NCBI RefSeq assembly: GCF_003149045.1
Contig: NZ_QGDU01000014.1
Span: 27,810-91,809, forward strand
DNA length: 64,000 nucleotides
Origin: Fibrobacter sp. UWR4
GTDB lineage: Bacteria > Fibrobacterota > Fibrobacteria > Fibrobacterales > Fibrobacteraceae
Direction: 5' to 3'
Program-made: the position numbers and the translations under genes
In this document: positions 1-7,831 of the stretch, in pieces
Position numbering within the stretch: position 1 is the stretch's first letter
Layout: the number at the start of each line of letters is the position of its first letter
Notes under the pieces: generated by a model
Told to the model about the DNA's origin: nothing
Seen by the model: the letters and a program-made list of their open reading frames with translations, nothing else
Database searches by the model: none

Positions 1-184
1 AAGGCTGGTACTTCTCCCGCTTTTCGCGAAGGGACAGAATGATAGATTGAACTTCTGGAGAAATTTTATTCAAATCCTCTAACAGTTCTTCCTGCGACAT
101 GCCCTTTATTTTTTCGTAATGAGCTTCTCGGATTTTATGAATATCTTCTACAGTAAAGTCTTTCGAGATGTCTACTTTTTCCAT
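1..184 (-). CDS. Partial small protein next to PIN remnant
   Basis: The gene starts at the ATG at 182-184 on the minus strand and runs off the left edge of the window, leaving 61 visible codons. It begins MEKVDISKDFTVEDIHKIRE and is charged and helical, with no membrane segment. Its start overlaps the end of the PIN-domain remnant (172-324) by 13 bp, so the two were probably translationally coupled. Small proteins of this kind next to PIN toxins are usually antitoxins or accessory proteins. That role is inferred from position only, and I do not recognise the family with certainty. Confidence 0.5.
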   Translation of the reverse strand, partial: MEKVDISKDFTVEDIHKIREAHYEKIKGMSQEELLEDLNKISPEVQSIILSLREKREKYQP

Positions 185-324
185 AAACGATACTCCTCGT
201 CTTCCTGATGTTCAATAAGAACCGTTGGCAGCACAATTGCCAACATAGATAAATCCTGATGCAGGTAGCTGATTACAGAAGTGTCAAGATAGACCTTCAA
301 CTTTTTCTGATTGTCATTAGACAT
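172..324 (-). pseudogene. PIN-domain (VapC-like) toxin remnant, internally deleted
   Basis: This 50-codon frame has an excellent ribosome site (AAGGAG, 6 nt before the ATG at 324). After a short lead it reads KLKVYLDTSVISYLHQ, the classical first strand of PIN-domain ribonucleases with the first catalytic Asp. It then passes directly into a tail resembling the C-terminal end of such proteins (LAIVLPTVLIEHQEDEE). Normal PIN domains are about 130-150 residues, so about 90-100 residues carrying the remaining acidic active-site residues are missing in frame. It is therefore a toxin relic, probably inactive. The neighbour at 1-184 overlaps its 3' end. The PIN start is clear; the identity of the tail is inferred from memory of the family. 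Confidence 0.55.
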
Positions 325-345
325 AGTATCTCCTTAAAAAGAAAA

Positions 346-368
346 AACACTTGATTTTTTCAAGTGTT
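346..368 (-). terminator. Intrinsic terminator (minus strand)
   Basis: A perfect 9-bp stem (AACACTTGA / TCAAGTGTT) with a 5-nt loop is followed on the minus strand by a T-rich run. It would end transcription of the gene at 482-883. It lies only about 20 nt before the start codon of the PIN remnant, leaving no room for a separate promoter, so the remnant could be expressed only by read-through. Confidence 0.75.
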
Positions 369-405
369 CAGGAGACGAATTCTAACGCTCGGGATGTAAT
401 ATAGA

Positions 406-433
406 AAGCACCCTATTTTTGTAAAGGGTGCTT
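406..433 (-). terminator. Hairpin downstream of 482-883
   Basis: A 9-bp stem (AAGCACCCT / AGGGTGCTT) lies just after the stop codon of the minus-strand gene. On the minus strand it is followed only by TCTATATT, so it is a weak terminator or an mRNA 3'-end stabiliser rather than a classical terminator. Confidence 0.4.
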
Positions 434-481
434 AGGTAAATGGTTTGTAATTTATGACTTTGCTTTTACAGCGTTGCCGTT

Positions 482-883
482 CTACTTCAGCAGAATCTTG
501 AGGAGGGATTCTGCTGTTTCGTTCTCGACAAAACGGATAGCGGTTACGGGCCTGTATTCAAAGGACATGTATTTCGTAAGCTGCAAAGCCGCGAACTTGT
601 GGTCCTTAGAATAGCAGTAGGAAAGATCGTACATTCCATTTTCTACGGAAGGCAGAGGTTCCATCTTCGCAACCGTTTCGCAGATTGAATCATCGGGCAA
701 TTCCAACAATTCCTTGATTTTATCACCATTGTCTGGATCCAGTTCCAAATCGCCACCATCAATTTTCGACTTTGTCGGATTATAAAAGATTGTTTCCCTG
801 AGACCAAAGAATGTTTTCTTGACGGTAATGTTGGATTGGTTGTGAAGGGAGTCATCCATCTCCCTGTCATTTGTAAGACTCAT
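482..883 (-). CDS. Hypothetical protein, 133 aa
   Basis: I do not recognise this protein. It is soluble and acidic, has no signal peptide or membrane segment, and contains two cysteines. The first ~20 residues are polar and possibly disordered; the rest mixes beta-like segments (KKTFFGLRETIFY; DLSYCY) and a C-terminal helix ending SLLKILLK. It begins with ATG at 883 after an AGAAAGAAAA stretch and ends in front of two hairpins. It sits beside toxin-antitoxin relics, which may mean it belongs to accessory DNA, but nothing in the protein itself points to a function. Confidence 0.5.
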   Translation of the reverse strand: MSLTNDREMDDSLHNQSNITVKKTFFGLRETIFYNPTKSKIDGGDLELDPDNGDKIKELLELPDDSICETVAKMEPLPSVENGMYDLSYCYSKDHKFAALQLTKYMSFEYRPVTAIRFVENETAESLLKILLK

Positions 884-987
884 TTTTCTTTCTCTTGTTT
901 ATAAAATTTGTGAAAGCCGCGCGCACGCCAAAACAAGCGCAAGTTCTTTGCGCGGCATAATTGCAATCTTTATGGGAGAAAGAAGGA

Positions 988-1389
988 TTAACAGAGAATC
1001 CGTTCTAGAGTATAGACGTAATATTCCTTCGGGTGGCTAAATGTAAGTGCTGTCGGAAACTCCGATCGCAGAACTATACGGCCCTCAGTATTTCGAAGGG
1101 TATTGAAATCATGCCATCCAGCTATTCCGCGATAGGCACTGCGACCGCCGAGACCATCAAGGAATACACTCCGCAGAACCCGAGAAGAAATATTCTGTGC
1201 AGGAGCGCGAGATTCCACATACGCCGTTACAGGAAGAGCATCGCCATAACGCAACAAATGGTCGCCCTGCAATTCCTGTGCTTGACGGGAATCGACATCA
1301 CTAGCATAGGCGCCAATATTCATTCCAGCAAACAGAGCGAAAATCACGCTTGCCAGAATCATCACTGCATTTTGCTTAAGCCATTTCAT
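988..1389 (-). CDS. Hypothetical secreted or membrane-anchored protein, 133 aa
   Basis: The N-terminus (MKWLKQNAVMILASVIFALF) is a lysine followed by a hydrophobic helix, and a possible signal-peptidase site follows in AYAS near residue 30. The remaining ~100 residues are basic and polar with no recognised motif. The frame on the opposite strand (1033-1509) lacks any such organisation and is treated as a shadow. The gene is divergent from the oxidoreductase at 1513. Function is unknown; it could also be a degenerate gene. Confidence 0.45.
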   Translation of the reverse strand: MKWLKQNAVMILASVIFALFAGMNIGAYASDVDSRQAQELQGDHLLRYGDALPVTAYVESRAPAQNISSRVLRSVFLDGLGGRSAYRGIAGWHDFNTLRNTEGRIVLRSEFPTALTFSHPKEYYVYTLERILC

Positions 1390-1500
1390 AGTCTAATCAA
1401 AAGTGAAAACTACAAATTAATCAACTCTAAAACAAGGGTAACGGGTACGCTAGTAAACAAGATTGTCCAAAATATTTCAGGCGTCAATCGTTCTGAGATT

Positions 1501-1506
1501 TATATT
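1501..1506 (+). promoter_or_regulatory. TATATT -10 box placed at the start codon
   Basis: TATATT lies 6 nt before the ATG at 1513, in the context TATATTTAAGTC-ATG. Nearly the same 12 bases precede eda (21122-21133). With normal sigma-70 geometry, transcription would begin at or next to the A of the start codon, giving a leaderless message. No clear -35 box is seen here. Confidence 0.4.
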
Positions 1507-1512
1507 TAAGTC

Positions 1513-3477
1513 ATGAAGAACATGAAATTGGGAATTCTCGGGTGTGGCTATATCGCCGGCAAGATGGCGGAAGCCGTCAAGGTATTGGAATGCAAGGGTA
1601 TGGGCGTGGAACTGCACGCTGTTGCCGCTCGCGATTTTGAGAAAGCGGACGCATTCGCCAAGCAGTATGGCGCAGTCAAGGCTTACGGAAGCTATCAGGA
1701 ACTGGCCGCCGACGCGGATGTGGATTTGATTTATATCGCCACTCCTCATTCCCATCATCATGAACATTCCAAGCTTTGCATTGCCGCCGGCAAGAACATC
1801 CTGGTGGAAAAGGCATTCTGCGGAAACGTGAAGCAGGCAACGGAAGTGATTGCCATGGCCCATGACAAGGGCGTGTTTTTGTGCGAAGCCATGTGGACCC
1901 GTTTCCTGCCCGCAGTTAACGTTGTTCGCAATTGGATTAAAGCTGGTCGCATTGGCGAAGTACAAAGCATTGAAGCAGACTTCTCCCAGCCCCTCACTCA
2001 TGTGGAACGTTTGATGAATCCTGCCTTGGCTGGTGGCGCCCTGCTGGATTTGGGAATTTACAGTCTGACTTTTGCAGACTTGTTCCTGAATGATGAGGGT
2101 TGCCAGGGTAACGACGGCATTGTGGGCGTGAACTGCGCAAACTACGGCGCACCTATTGCCAGTCTGGACGCACGCTGCATCAAGACGGAAACCGGCGTAG
2201 ATGCCACCGACTGGATCAATATCACCTACAAGAATGGCAAGAAGGCTTATCTCAAGGCCTCCATCGCCAATCCCTGGCATAACGAAGGTGTTATCTACGG
2301 AACCAAGGGCTACATCCGGGTGGTGAACCTGAACGACATGGAAGAGCTGCAAGTTTATGACGCCGCGGGCCAGCTGGTGGAAAGCGTGAAGCCGGAACGC
2401 GTTTGCAACTTCTACGAGTATGAGGTATTGGCCTGCCGCGACGCAATGGCCAAGGGCGCCAAGGAATGTGCCGAGATGACCCATTACAAGACCATGGAAA
2501 TGATGGAACTGATGGACAATCTCCGCGACCGTTTTGGCGTAAGCTATCCCTTCGAGATTGCGTCGGGCGTTACTTGGGACCGTAGCGGCAATAAGTCTAT
2601 CCTGCAGGTCTTTGATATTGAAACCGGCAAGATTACAACGCTGAAAAAGTTTGACTGCGTCATGGAAGCTCCCAACTGGAGCGCCGACGGAAAGTACATC
2701 ACCTACAATTCCAACGGTCGCATCTACAAGATGGACCTAGTCCGCGATGCCGCTGGTGAACTTGCCGCAGGCGAAACTACGGAAGTGCCCAGCTACTATG
2801 TGGACAACTGTAACAATGACCACGTCCTGGATCCCGATGGAAGCGGTTTGTACGTCAGTCACCACACGAAGGAAGATGGCCAGTCCCGCATCTACAAGAT
2901 TTTCTTTGACGGTCGCGAACCTGTGCTGGTGACGCCCCTGGCCCCCAGCTACCTCCACGGAATCACTCCCGACGGAAAGCACCTGGCCTACTGCGCCGAA
3001 CGTAACGGGGAATACGACATCTACACCATTCCCACCGCCGGCGGAAACGAAAAACAGCTTACAACTGCCCGCGGGTTGAACGATGGCCCGGAATACGATT
3101 GCAAGGGCGAATACATCTGGTTCAACTCCGTACGCACCGGCCGTATGCAGGCTTGGCGCATGAAAGCCGACGGTTCTGAACAGACCCAGATGACCTTCGA
3201 CAAGCATTGGAATACCTGGTTCCCCCACATTTCCCCGGACCTTAAGAAAGTGGTCATGGTGGCCTATACGGAAGTGGACGTGAAGCCCGGCGAACACGTT
3301 CCCAACAAGAATGTGGAACTGCGATTGATGACTGCCGATGAACCTAACGGCGGCAAGGACAATACCTGGACTAAGCCAAAGACCATCCTGAAGTTGTTTG
3401 GCGGTCAGGGCACGGTCAACGTGAATTCCTGGGCTCCTGACAGCAGGCAGTTTGCGTTCGTGATTTACGAGAAGTAA
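1513..3477 (+). CDS. Gfo/Idh/MocA oxidoreductase fused to TolB-like beta-propeller
   Basis: Residues 1-345 form an NAD(P)-dependent Gfo/Idh/MocA sugar oxidoreductase: a Rossmann GxGxxA-type loop (GILGCGYIA, residues 7-15), the EK pair of the catalytic EKP-like motif at 99-100 (here EKA), and GGALLDLGIYS near 174. From about residue 350 the protein becomes a TolB/PD40 WD-like propeller with repeated blades such as SWAPDSRQFAFV and GEYDIYTIP. Both halves normally occur as separate proteins of ~330 and ~290 residues. There is no signal peptide, so the propeller is cytoplasmic, unlike periplasmic TolB. The frame is continuous with no sign of an assembly join. A role in sugar or inositol oxidation is inferred. 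An alternative start is the ATG at 1522. Confidence 0.85.
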   Translation: MKNMKLGILGCGYIAGKMAEAVKVLECKGMGVELHAVAARDFEKADAFAKQYGAVKAYGSYQELAADADVDLIYIATPHSHHHEHSKLCIAAGKNILVEKAFCGNVKQATEVIAMAHDKGVFLCEAMWTRFLPAVNVVRNWIKAGRIGEVQSIEADFSQPLTHVERLMNPALAGGALLDLGIYSLTFADLFLNDEGCQGNDGIVGVNCANYGAPIASLDARCIKTETGVDATDWINITYKNGKKAYLKASIANPWHNEGVIYGTKGYIRVVNLNDMEELQVYDAAGQLVESVKPERVCNFYEYEVLACRDAMAKGAKECAEMTHYKTMEMMELMDNLRDRFGVSYPFEIASGVTWDRSGNKSILQVFDIETGKITTLKKFDCVMEAPNWSADGKYITYNSNGRIYKMDLVRDAAGELAAGETTEVPSYYVDNCNNDHVLDPDGSGLYVSHHTKEDGQSRIYKIFFDGREPVLVTPLAPSYLHGITPDGKHLAYCAERNGEYDIYTIPTAGGNEKQLTTARGLNDGPEYDCKGEYIWFNSVRTGRMQAWRMKADGSEQTQMTFDKHWNTWFPHISPDLKKVVMVAYTEVDVKPGEHVPNKNVELRLMTADEPNGGKDNTWTKPKTILKLFGGQGTVNVNSWAPDSRQFAFVIYEK

Positions 3478-3489
3478 GGTTACAAGACA

Positions 3490-3516
3490 GCCGATGCTGA
3501 CATTCGTCAGCATGAC
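3490..3516. repeat. 27-bp palindromic dispersed repeat, copy 1
   Basis: Read on the minus strand, the arms are GTCATGCTGAC and GTCAGCATCGGC around a short centre. It matches three other copies in the window (44456-44482, 52669-52696, 58636-58662). This copy lies between the fusion oxidoreductase and the next gene and could act as a hairpin in the transcript. Confidence 0.7.
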
Positions 3517-3530
3517 ATCGCAGGAAAAAA

Positions 3531-3998
3531 ATGTACCTTTATGGTATGTTGCAGGACGTTGCCGGACAAATCAAGAAACTATCTCCCCTAATGGATGAAA
3601 CTTCCGAAATCTTTCGGGAGCTTTCCCTCTACTTTGGAGGTCCTGCAAAGATCCAAGTCCACCAGGGGGACCTGGCAAAGTTTCTCGGTCACAAGCGTCT
3701 CTATCGGGTCATCCGACTAAAGGGCGAATCCTACAAGGATTGCGTCTACCAGCTGGTAGATGACCATCCCGAATCTCTGGATGCCTTGGGCATGCTCCGC
3801 TACTATCGTGCTCCCGCCGGAAAAATCAAGTGGGAAGAAATCGAGAAAGCAGAAACCGCCATGGGCAACGAATTGACCGTCAATGCCTACGGCTGGATGC
3901 CGGACGCATGGACTGTATTTGAAAAAAACGCCCCCGATGAAGAGGACGTTCAATCTCACGAGCTCATCGCCATTTTGGCTTTTGATTTCGGCGACTAA
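3531..3998 (+). CDS. Hypothetical protein, 155 aa
   Basis: I do not recognise this soluble, acidic protein. It has no signal peptide or membrane segment. The N-terminal ~40 residues look helical (MLQDVAGQIKKLSPLMDETS), followed by a beta-rich middle and an acidic C-terminus ending LAFDFGD. It follows the oxidoreductase fusion by 53 bp, separated by a palindromic repeat, and converges with the PBP4-like gene. An internal methionine at 3546 is an alternative start. Composition matches its neighbours and supports a real gene. Confidence 0.6.
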   Translation: MYLYGMLQDVAGQIKKLSPLMDETSEIFRELSLYFGGPAKIQVHQGDLAKFLGHKRLYRVIRLKGESYKDCVYQLVDDHPESLDALGMLRYYRAPAGKIKWEEIEKAETAMGNELTVNAYGWMPDAWTVFEKNAPDEEDVQSHELIAILAFDFGD

Positions 3999-4023
3999 AT
4001 CGATCGTTTCGTTCCGATAGATT

Positions 4024-6216
4024 TTACTTCTGGATGAATTCAAACAGGGAAATACCAGGAAGTTTTCCCTTGCTAGATTTTAGATAATCCACCATATTCA
4101 TTTCCACCACTCTCTTCTTTAAGGAAGAGGCATGACGGACTCTGGGAAGTTCGCCCGGAATGCAGATTACAAATCCCGTATGGTAGGCATCAATCTTTGA
4201 ACTCTTGGAAATGAAAGCGACGCCCAACACAAGGAGCGGTCCTTCGTAAGGCTTGCTCATAAGTTCCATCGCCTTGTCATACGGCAAGTAGCGGATACTT
4301 ACCTGGGGGTCTTCTGCGGGGGCACCATTGACCAGATACTTCAGGTTCTTGGCCTTGAAGAAAGCGTTCTTGGGCATGGTACGCACAATTGTGGTATCGC
4401 CCGGAACTTCAATCATGCGGGCAAAATCACCTGCGCCAACCCAGTCCGCAATCAGGTAATGCTTGCGATAGCTATAATCAATTTGTCCATCAAAGTAACG
4501 GATCTTCTGATGGGTATCGAAAATGGATTCTGCACTTGGGGCAAGAGCCATGGCCAAAGCATGTTCCACATAGGTCACGCAATCTACGGAATCCATATAC
4601 ACCAGAGGCTTTGAATCAATATCACCCAAATAGCCTTCACCCATGGGGCCAAGCAGATAAGGACGACCAACCAGCTTACTGGAGAAGAAATCCAGACGGG
4701 CGGACAAGTCGCCAATAGGGCGAGCTTCCTGCCACATGGATTTCATTTCCATCAGGGAGCCGTAATTGTCATTAGTCTGAGAAATGAGACGCATCCACAG
4801 AGTGTCCAAAACATCCTTGCTGATTGCATCCGGATTCTTATTCGTCTCATTCAAGTACATGGCAACGGTCAAGGTGTCCCCATCCAGAGTCTGGATATAA
4901 CCGGCAAGGCCGTGCACTTCGCCAATAAAGCCCGTCTTAAACTGAGTGAGCCAAGGATACTTCAGTTCCTTCATGCGGGTGCTTCCGGAACCTACGCCAG
5001 GGCTTGCGAAACTACGGATGTAATATTCACCCTTGGGGTGCCTTGCCATGAAAGCCAACAGCTTAGTTTCGGAGGTCGGCTTCAGACGATTTCTAAAGGA
5101 AAGGCCGCTACCGTCGTACACTTCAAAATCGTCGCCACTAATGCCCGCCTCTGCAAGAAGTTTCTGTTCCAGCTGTTTACCGCTTTCCACGCTACCTTCG
5201 TTCAGGAGCTCCGCCCCCATATTGCGAAGGAGTGTTTCTGCATGATAGTTCTGGCTCTTCTGATTGATTTCATCCAGGAAACTCAACAGCGGGGCTGCAG
5301 AGAACAAGAACCTCTTCTGCATTTTTTCAGAGCCGCCTGCCGTTTCCTCAGCAGCAATCTCTTCAGGAACATAAACAATTCCGCGATCGTTCAAGGCTTT
5401 CTTGAATGCGGCATCGAAGTAAAGGACAGGGTTACGAATAGGGAACGCGACCTGCGCGGAATCACCTTCGATATCGAAATCGCCACTGACCGTAACGATG
5501 TTTCGTTCCGGATCCAGGGCATACTCCCACTTCAGCCTCTTACGACGTTTCTTAGGCTTCTGGGCGGTCTTCAGCAGGTTGCGGATTTCGGTATAGCCCA
5601 CATCCGGTTCAATAGTCACGATTGCCGGATCGCCTACTTTCTTACCGGGCTTAATCTTCAGCAACCCGCAGTTGTCATTGAAATTCAGGGGTGCAATTTC
5701 TGCACCATACCAGGCGTCAAAAAAGTTCTTACGCCAGTTATCCGGATTGGACTTCCAGGGGCCTTTATAGTAGGAGGAATCCAATTCAATGTTTCCACGG
5801 ATTGTATCAACACCCAGTGCCTTGATGGAATCCACCATGGCGTAAAGCATGTGGAAAGGATTGGCATAGAAACGACCGGAGAAGTTCGGATCCCCCTGGC
5901 CGCGAACGTTCACAACCCCATTAAAGACACGACCTTCCTTCCTGCCGTCCAGCGTAATGAAAGTCTTGGGTTCATAATCCAAGGGCAGGAAATGAATTGC
6001 AGCCGCAGTGGTCAAGGTCTTTAAGGTACTTGCAGGAGTGAACTTTTCATTGCCTCGAATGTTGACCAGTTCTTCTCCCGTCTTTACGGAACGAACAGAA
6101 AGACCGAATCGGGAATTCGGAACCATGGAATCCACAATCGCCTGGAAATCAGAAACATTCAGCTTTGCAAAGCAAAGCGCGGCAAGCAACCCAATCCAAA
6201 AAGCAACTTTTTTCAT
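4024..6216 (-). CDS. PBP4-type D-Ala-D-Ala carboxypeptidase/endopeptidase fused to DUF1460 domain
   Basis: A signal peptide (residues 1-17, ending CFA) directs export. The S13 penicillin-binding domain (about 20-480) has all three motifs: SxxK as S63-TLK66, SxN as SQN in EINQKSQNYHAETLL, and KTG in QFKTGFIGEVHG. From about residue 495 a second domain begins with DFFSSKLVGRPYLLGPMGEG and contains VDCVTYVEHALAMAL, the Cys motif of DUF1460, an NlpC/P60-related amidase-like family. One chain could thus trim the D-Ala stem end and cleave another cell-wall bond. PBP4 alone is about 470 residues, so the fusion explains the length of 730. It is followed on the minus strand only by the convergent gene at 3531. 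Confidence 0.88.
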   Translation of the reverse strand: MKKVAFWIGLLAALCFAKLNVSDFQAIVDSMVPNSRFGLSVRSVKTGEELVNIRGNEKFTPASTLKTLTTAAAIHFLPLDYEPKTFITLDGRKEGRVFNGVVNVRGQGDPNFSGRFYANPFHMLYAMVDSIKALGVDTIRGNIELDSSYYKGPWKSNPDNWRKNFFDAWYGAEIAPLNFNDNCGLLKIKPGKKVGDPAIVTIEPDVGYTEIRNLLKTAQKPKKRRKRLKWEYALDPERNIVTVSGDFDIEGDSAQVAFPIRNPVLYFDAAFKKALNDRGIVYVPEEIAAEETAGGSEKMQKRFLFSAAPLLSFLDEINQKSQNYHAETLLRNMGAELLNEGSVESGKQLEQKLLAEAGISGDDFEVYDGSGLSFRNRLKPTSETKLLAFMARHPKGEYYIRSFASPGVGSGSTRMKELKYPWLTQFKTGFIGEVHGLAGYIQTLDGDTLTVAMYLNETNKNPDAISKDVLDTLWMRLISQTNDNYGSLMEMKSMWQEARPIGDLSARLDFFSSKLVGRPYLLGPMGEGYLGDIDSKPLVYMDSVDCVTYVEHALAMALAPSAESIFDTHQKIRYFDGQIDYSYRKHYLIADWVGAGDFARMIEVPGDTTIVRTMPKNAFFKAKNLKYLVNGAPAEDPQVSIRYLPYDKAMELMSKPYEGPLLVLGVAFISKSSKIDAYHTGFVICIPGELPRVRHASSLKKRVVEMNMVDYLKSSKGKLPGISLFEFIQK

Positions 6217-6222
6217 AACACC

Positions 6223-7809
6223 TTATTTTTTCTTGCGATTCATGATTCTGCGAATTTTCTTGAGACGATGTCCCCAGCGCCAAAACATCAATAGAGCAGC
6301 CACGCCAATAAAGCAGCGAATGACAAAGGCTTCGTTGTCCCTGGTATGTGACACAGGGGATACTTCAAGATTCAAATTTGCAGGCGGGACTTCTGCAGGA
6401 ATAGCTGACAGATATTTTTCAACATCTGCTTGGGAAATTCCCTGCGCGGATTCCACTTTCAACACTTCGTTCATCTTTCGATCTGCAGCAATCAGCAGCT
6501 TCGCAATCTCGCTATTACGCCTGGACACATTTGCCGTACGTTCATTCACCTTGGCCACATCGCCGGCGAGATTATTCAGGATGTTTTCGATAACGCCCCA
6601 CTCCGCAATGTTCGGAAATGTTTTGCCGCGGTCCAGATTGTTTATCAGCTGGGCGTAACGAATATCCTTGAACCAGATACGGATCAAACCCTGATCTGCG
6701 GGCAAGAAGCCTATCTTGCGAGAATAGGCATCCAGGTTATCCGCACGGAGGAGGTACACCAGAAGTTTTTCCGCCTGGGCACGACGGACTGCATCCCCCT
6801 TTCCGGAAATGGCCAGATGACTGCCGCCTACATAAGCAGCCTTGCCTGCAGGGCCTCCCGGGAAAGGAATCACCATGATGCCGTCTTCGGAAATAGGCAT
6901 AGTGCGAAGTCCACCTTCCGACGGGAAAAATTCCAGGAGACGAATCAGCTCGGCAGTTCCGTACACCACCAGCTGTTCGGACATGACAAAACGGTCTGAA
7001 CTTTGGGAAGAGTTGTCCCGCAGGCTATAAGGTCCAATGATCTTGTCCCCCATAAGGGAGGCGTATACAGCGAAACCCTTCAGGAAATTAGAATCCAGCA
7101 GGGCGCTGCGAGTTCCTTCACTATCGCGGGAAATGAAATCACCCCCATAACTCCAGACGAAAGGAGCCATCTGTTGCGCACCGGTCCAGTCCCCATGAGA
7201 GGGTAAGGAAAAAGGCGCCACCTTCTTTCCCGCTGCATTTTTCAGATCGCTCTTTCCAATGGCACGCAATGTCCCTATAAAGTTCGCCAAAGAATCCACA
7301 TGGGATTCATTCACCTTCAGTTCACGCCAAAGACGTTCATTCACGAAAAGTCCACGAACGTCCATGAACCAGGGAACCGCATAGTAGTTGGAATCCCCTT
7401 CAATACGGGCGTTTCTCAGCCCCACATCCAGGAAGCGGCTAAAGTCAATTTTATCGGACAGAGCGTTTAATGGATGGATTCCCCCGACAGACGCAAAGTA
7501 AGTAATCCAGGTCGAACCTAACTGCAGCACATCGGGAGCATTTACCGTGTCTGTTGTATCCAGCAGCGCTTCCTTGATTTTTTCAAAAGCGTCCCCCCAG
7601 TCCAGAACCAGAATGCGTACGGGAGTTCCCATTTCCTTCTGGAAGCCACGGACAATTGTTTTCAGGCTCCCTTGCGCTCCAACACCATTGTTGATGGTCC
7701 AGACCACCAGGGTATCCTTTGGGCGTTCAACAAAACGCTCCGGTCCACCAAAGGATAGGCCGGTACATGCCAAAAGCACAAAAAGAAGAACAGAAAGAAT
7801 CCTTGCCAC
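6223..7809 (-). CDS. Family 1 extracellular solute-binding protein with C-terminal membrane anchor
   Basis: This has a signal peptide (residues 1-21), then a sugar-type SBP_bac_1 fold: VVWTINNGVGAQGSLKTIV near 35, PDVLQLGSTW near 110, YAVPWFMDVRGLFVN near 165, and the late GGSHLAISGKG. Unusually, after the binding domain a linker leads to a hydrophobic helix (CFIGVAALLMFWRWG, about 495-515) and a very basic tail (KKIRRIMNRKKK), so the protein would be held in the inner membrane facing the periplasm. It is 6 bp upstream of the PBP4-like gene and probably co-transcribed. No ABC permease or ATPase is adjacent, so it may act as a sensor or scaffold rather than in import; that part is inference. 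Confidence 0.82.
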   Translation of the reverse strand: MARILSVLLFVLLACTGLSFGGPERFVERPKDTLVVWTINNGVGAQGSLKTIVRGFQKEMGTPVRILVLDWGDAFEKIKEALLDTTDTVNAPDVLQLGSTWITYFASVGGIHPLNALSDKIDFSRFLDVGLRNARIEGDSNYYAVPWFMDVRGLFVNERLWRELKVNESHVDSLANFIGTLRAIGKSDLKNAAGKKVAPFSLPSHGDWTGAQQMAPFVWSYGGDFISRDSEGTRSALLDSNFLKGFAVYASLMGDKIIGPYSLRDNSSQSSDRFVMSEQLVVYGTAELIRLLEFFPSEGGLRTMPISEDGIMVIPFPGGPAGKAAYVGGSHLAISGKGDAVRRAQAEKLLVYLLRADNLDAYSRKIGFLPADQGLIRIWFKDIRYAQLINNLDRGKTFPNIAEWGVIENILNNLAGDVAKVNERTANVSRRNSEIAKLLIAADRKMNEVLKVESAQGISQADVEKYLSAIPAEVPPANLNLEVSPVSHTRDNEAFVIRCFIGVAALLMFWRWGHRLKKIRRIMNRKKK

Positions 7810-7831
7810 TAAAACACCAACCCCAAACCAA

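Noticed and set aside
384..475. attC-like imperfect palindrome (AACGCT...AGCGTT with inner TGTAA/TTACA and a core hairpin), suggesting an integron cassette end
   Set aside because: The outer boxes do not fit RYYYAAC/GTTRRRY, no integrase or second site is visible, and the inner hairpin is explained as a transcript-end structure.
1033..1509. 158-codon plus-strand frame opposite 988-1389
   Set aside because: No domain, signal or ribosome site; the minus-strand frame has a clear export-type N-terminus.
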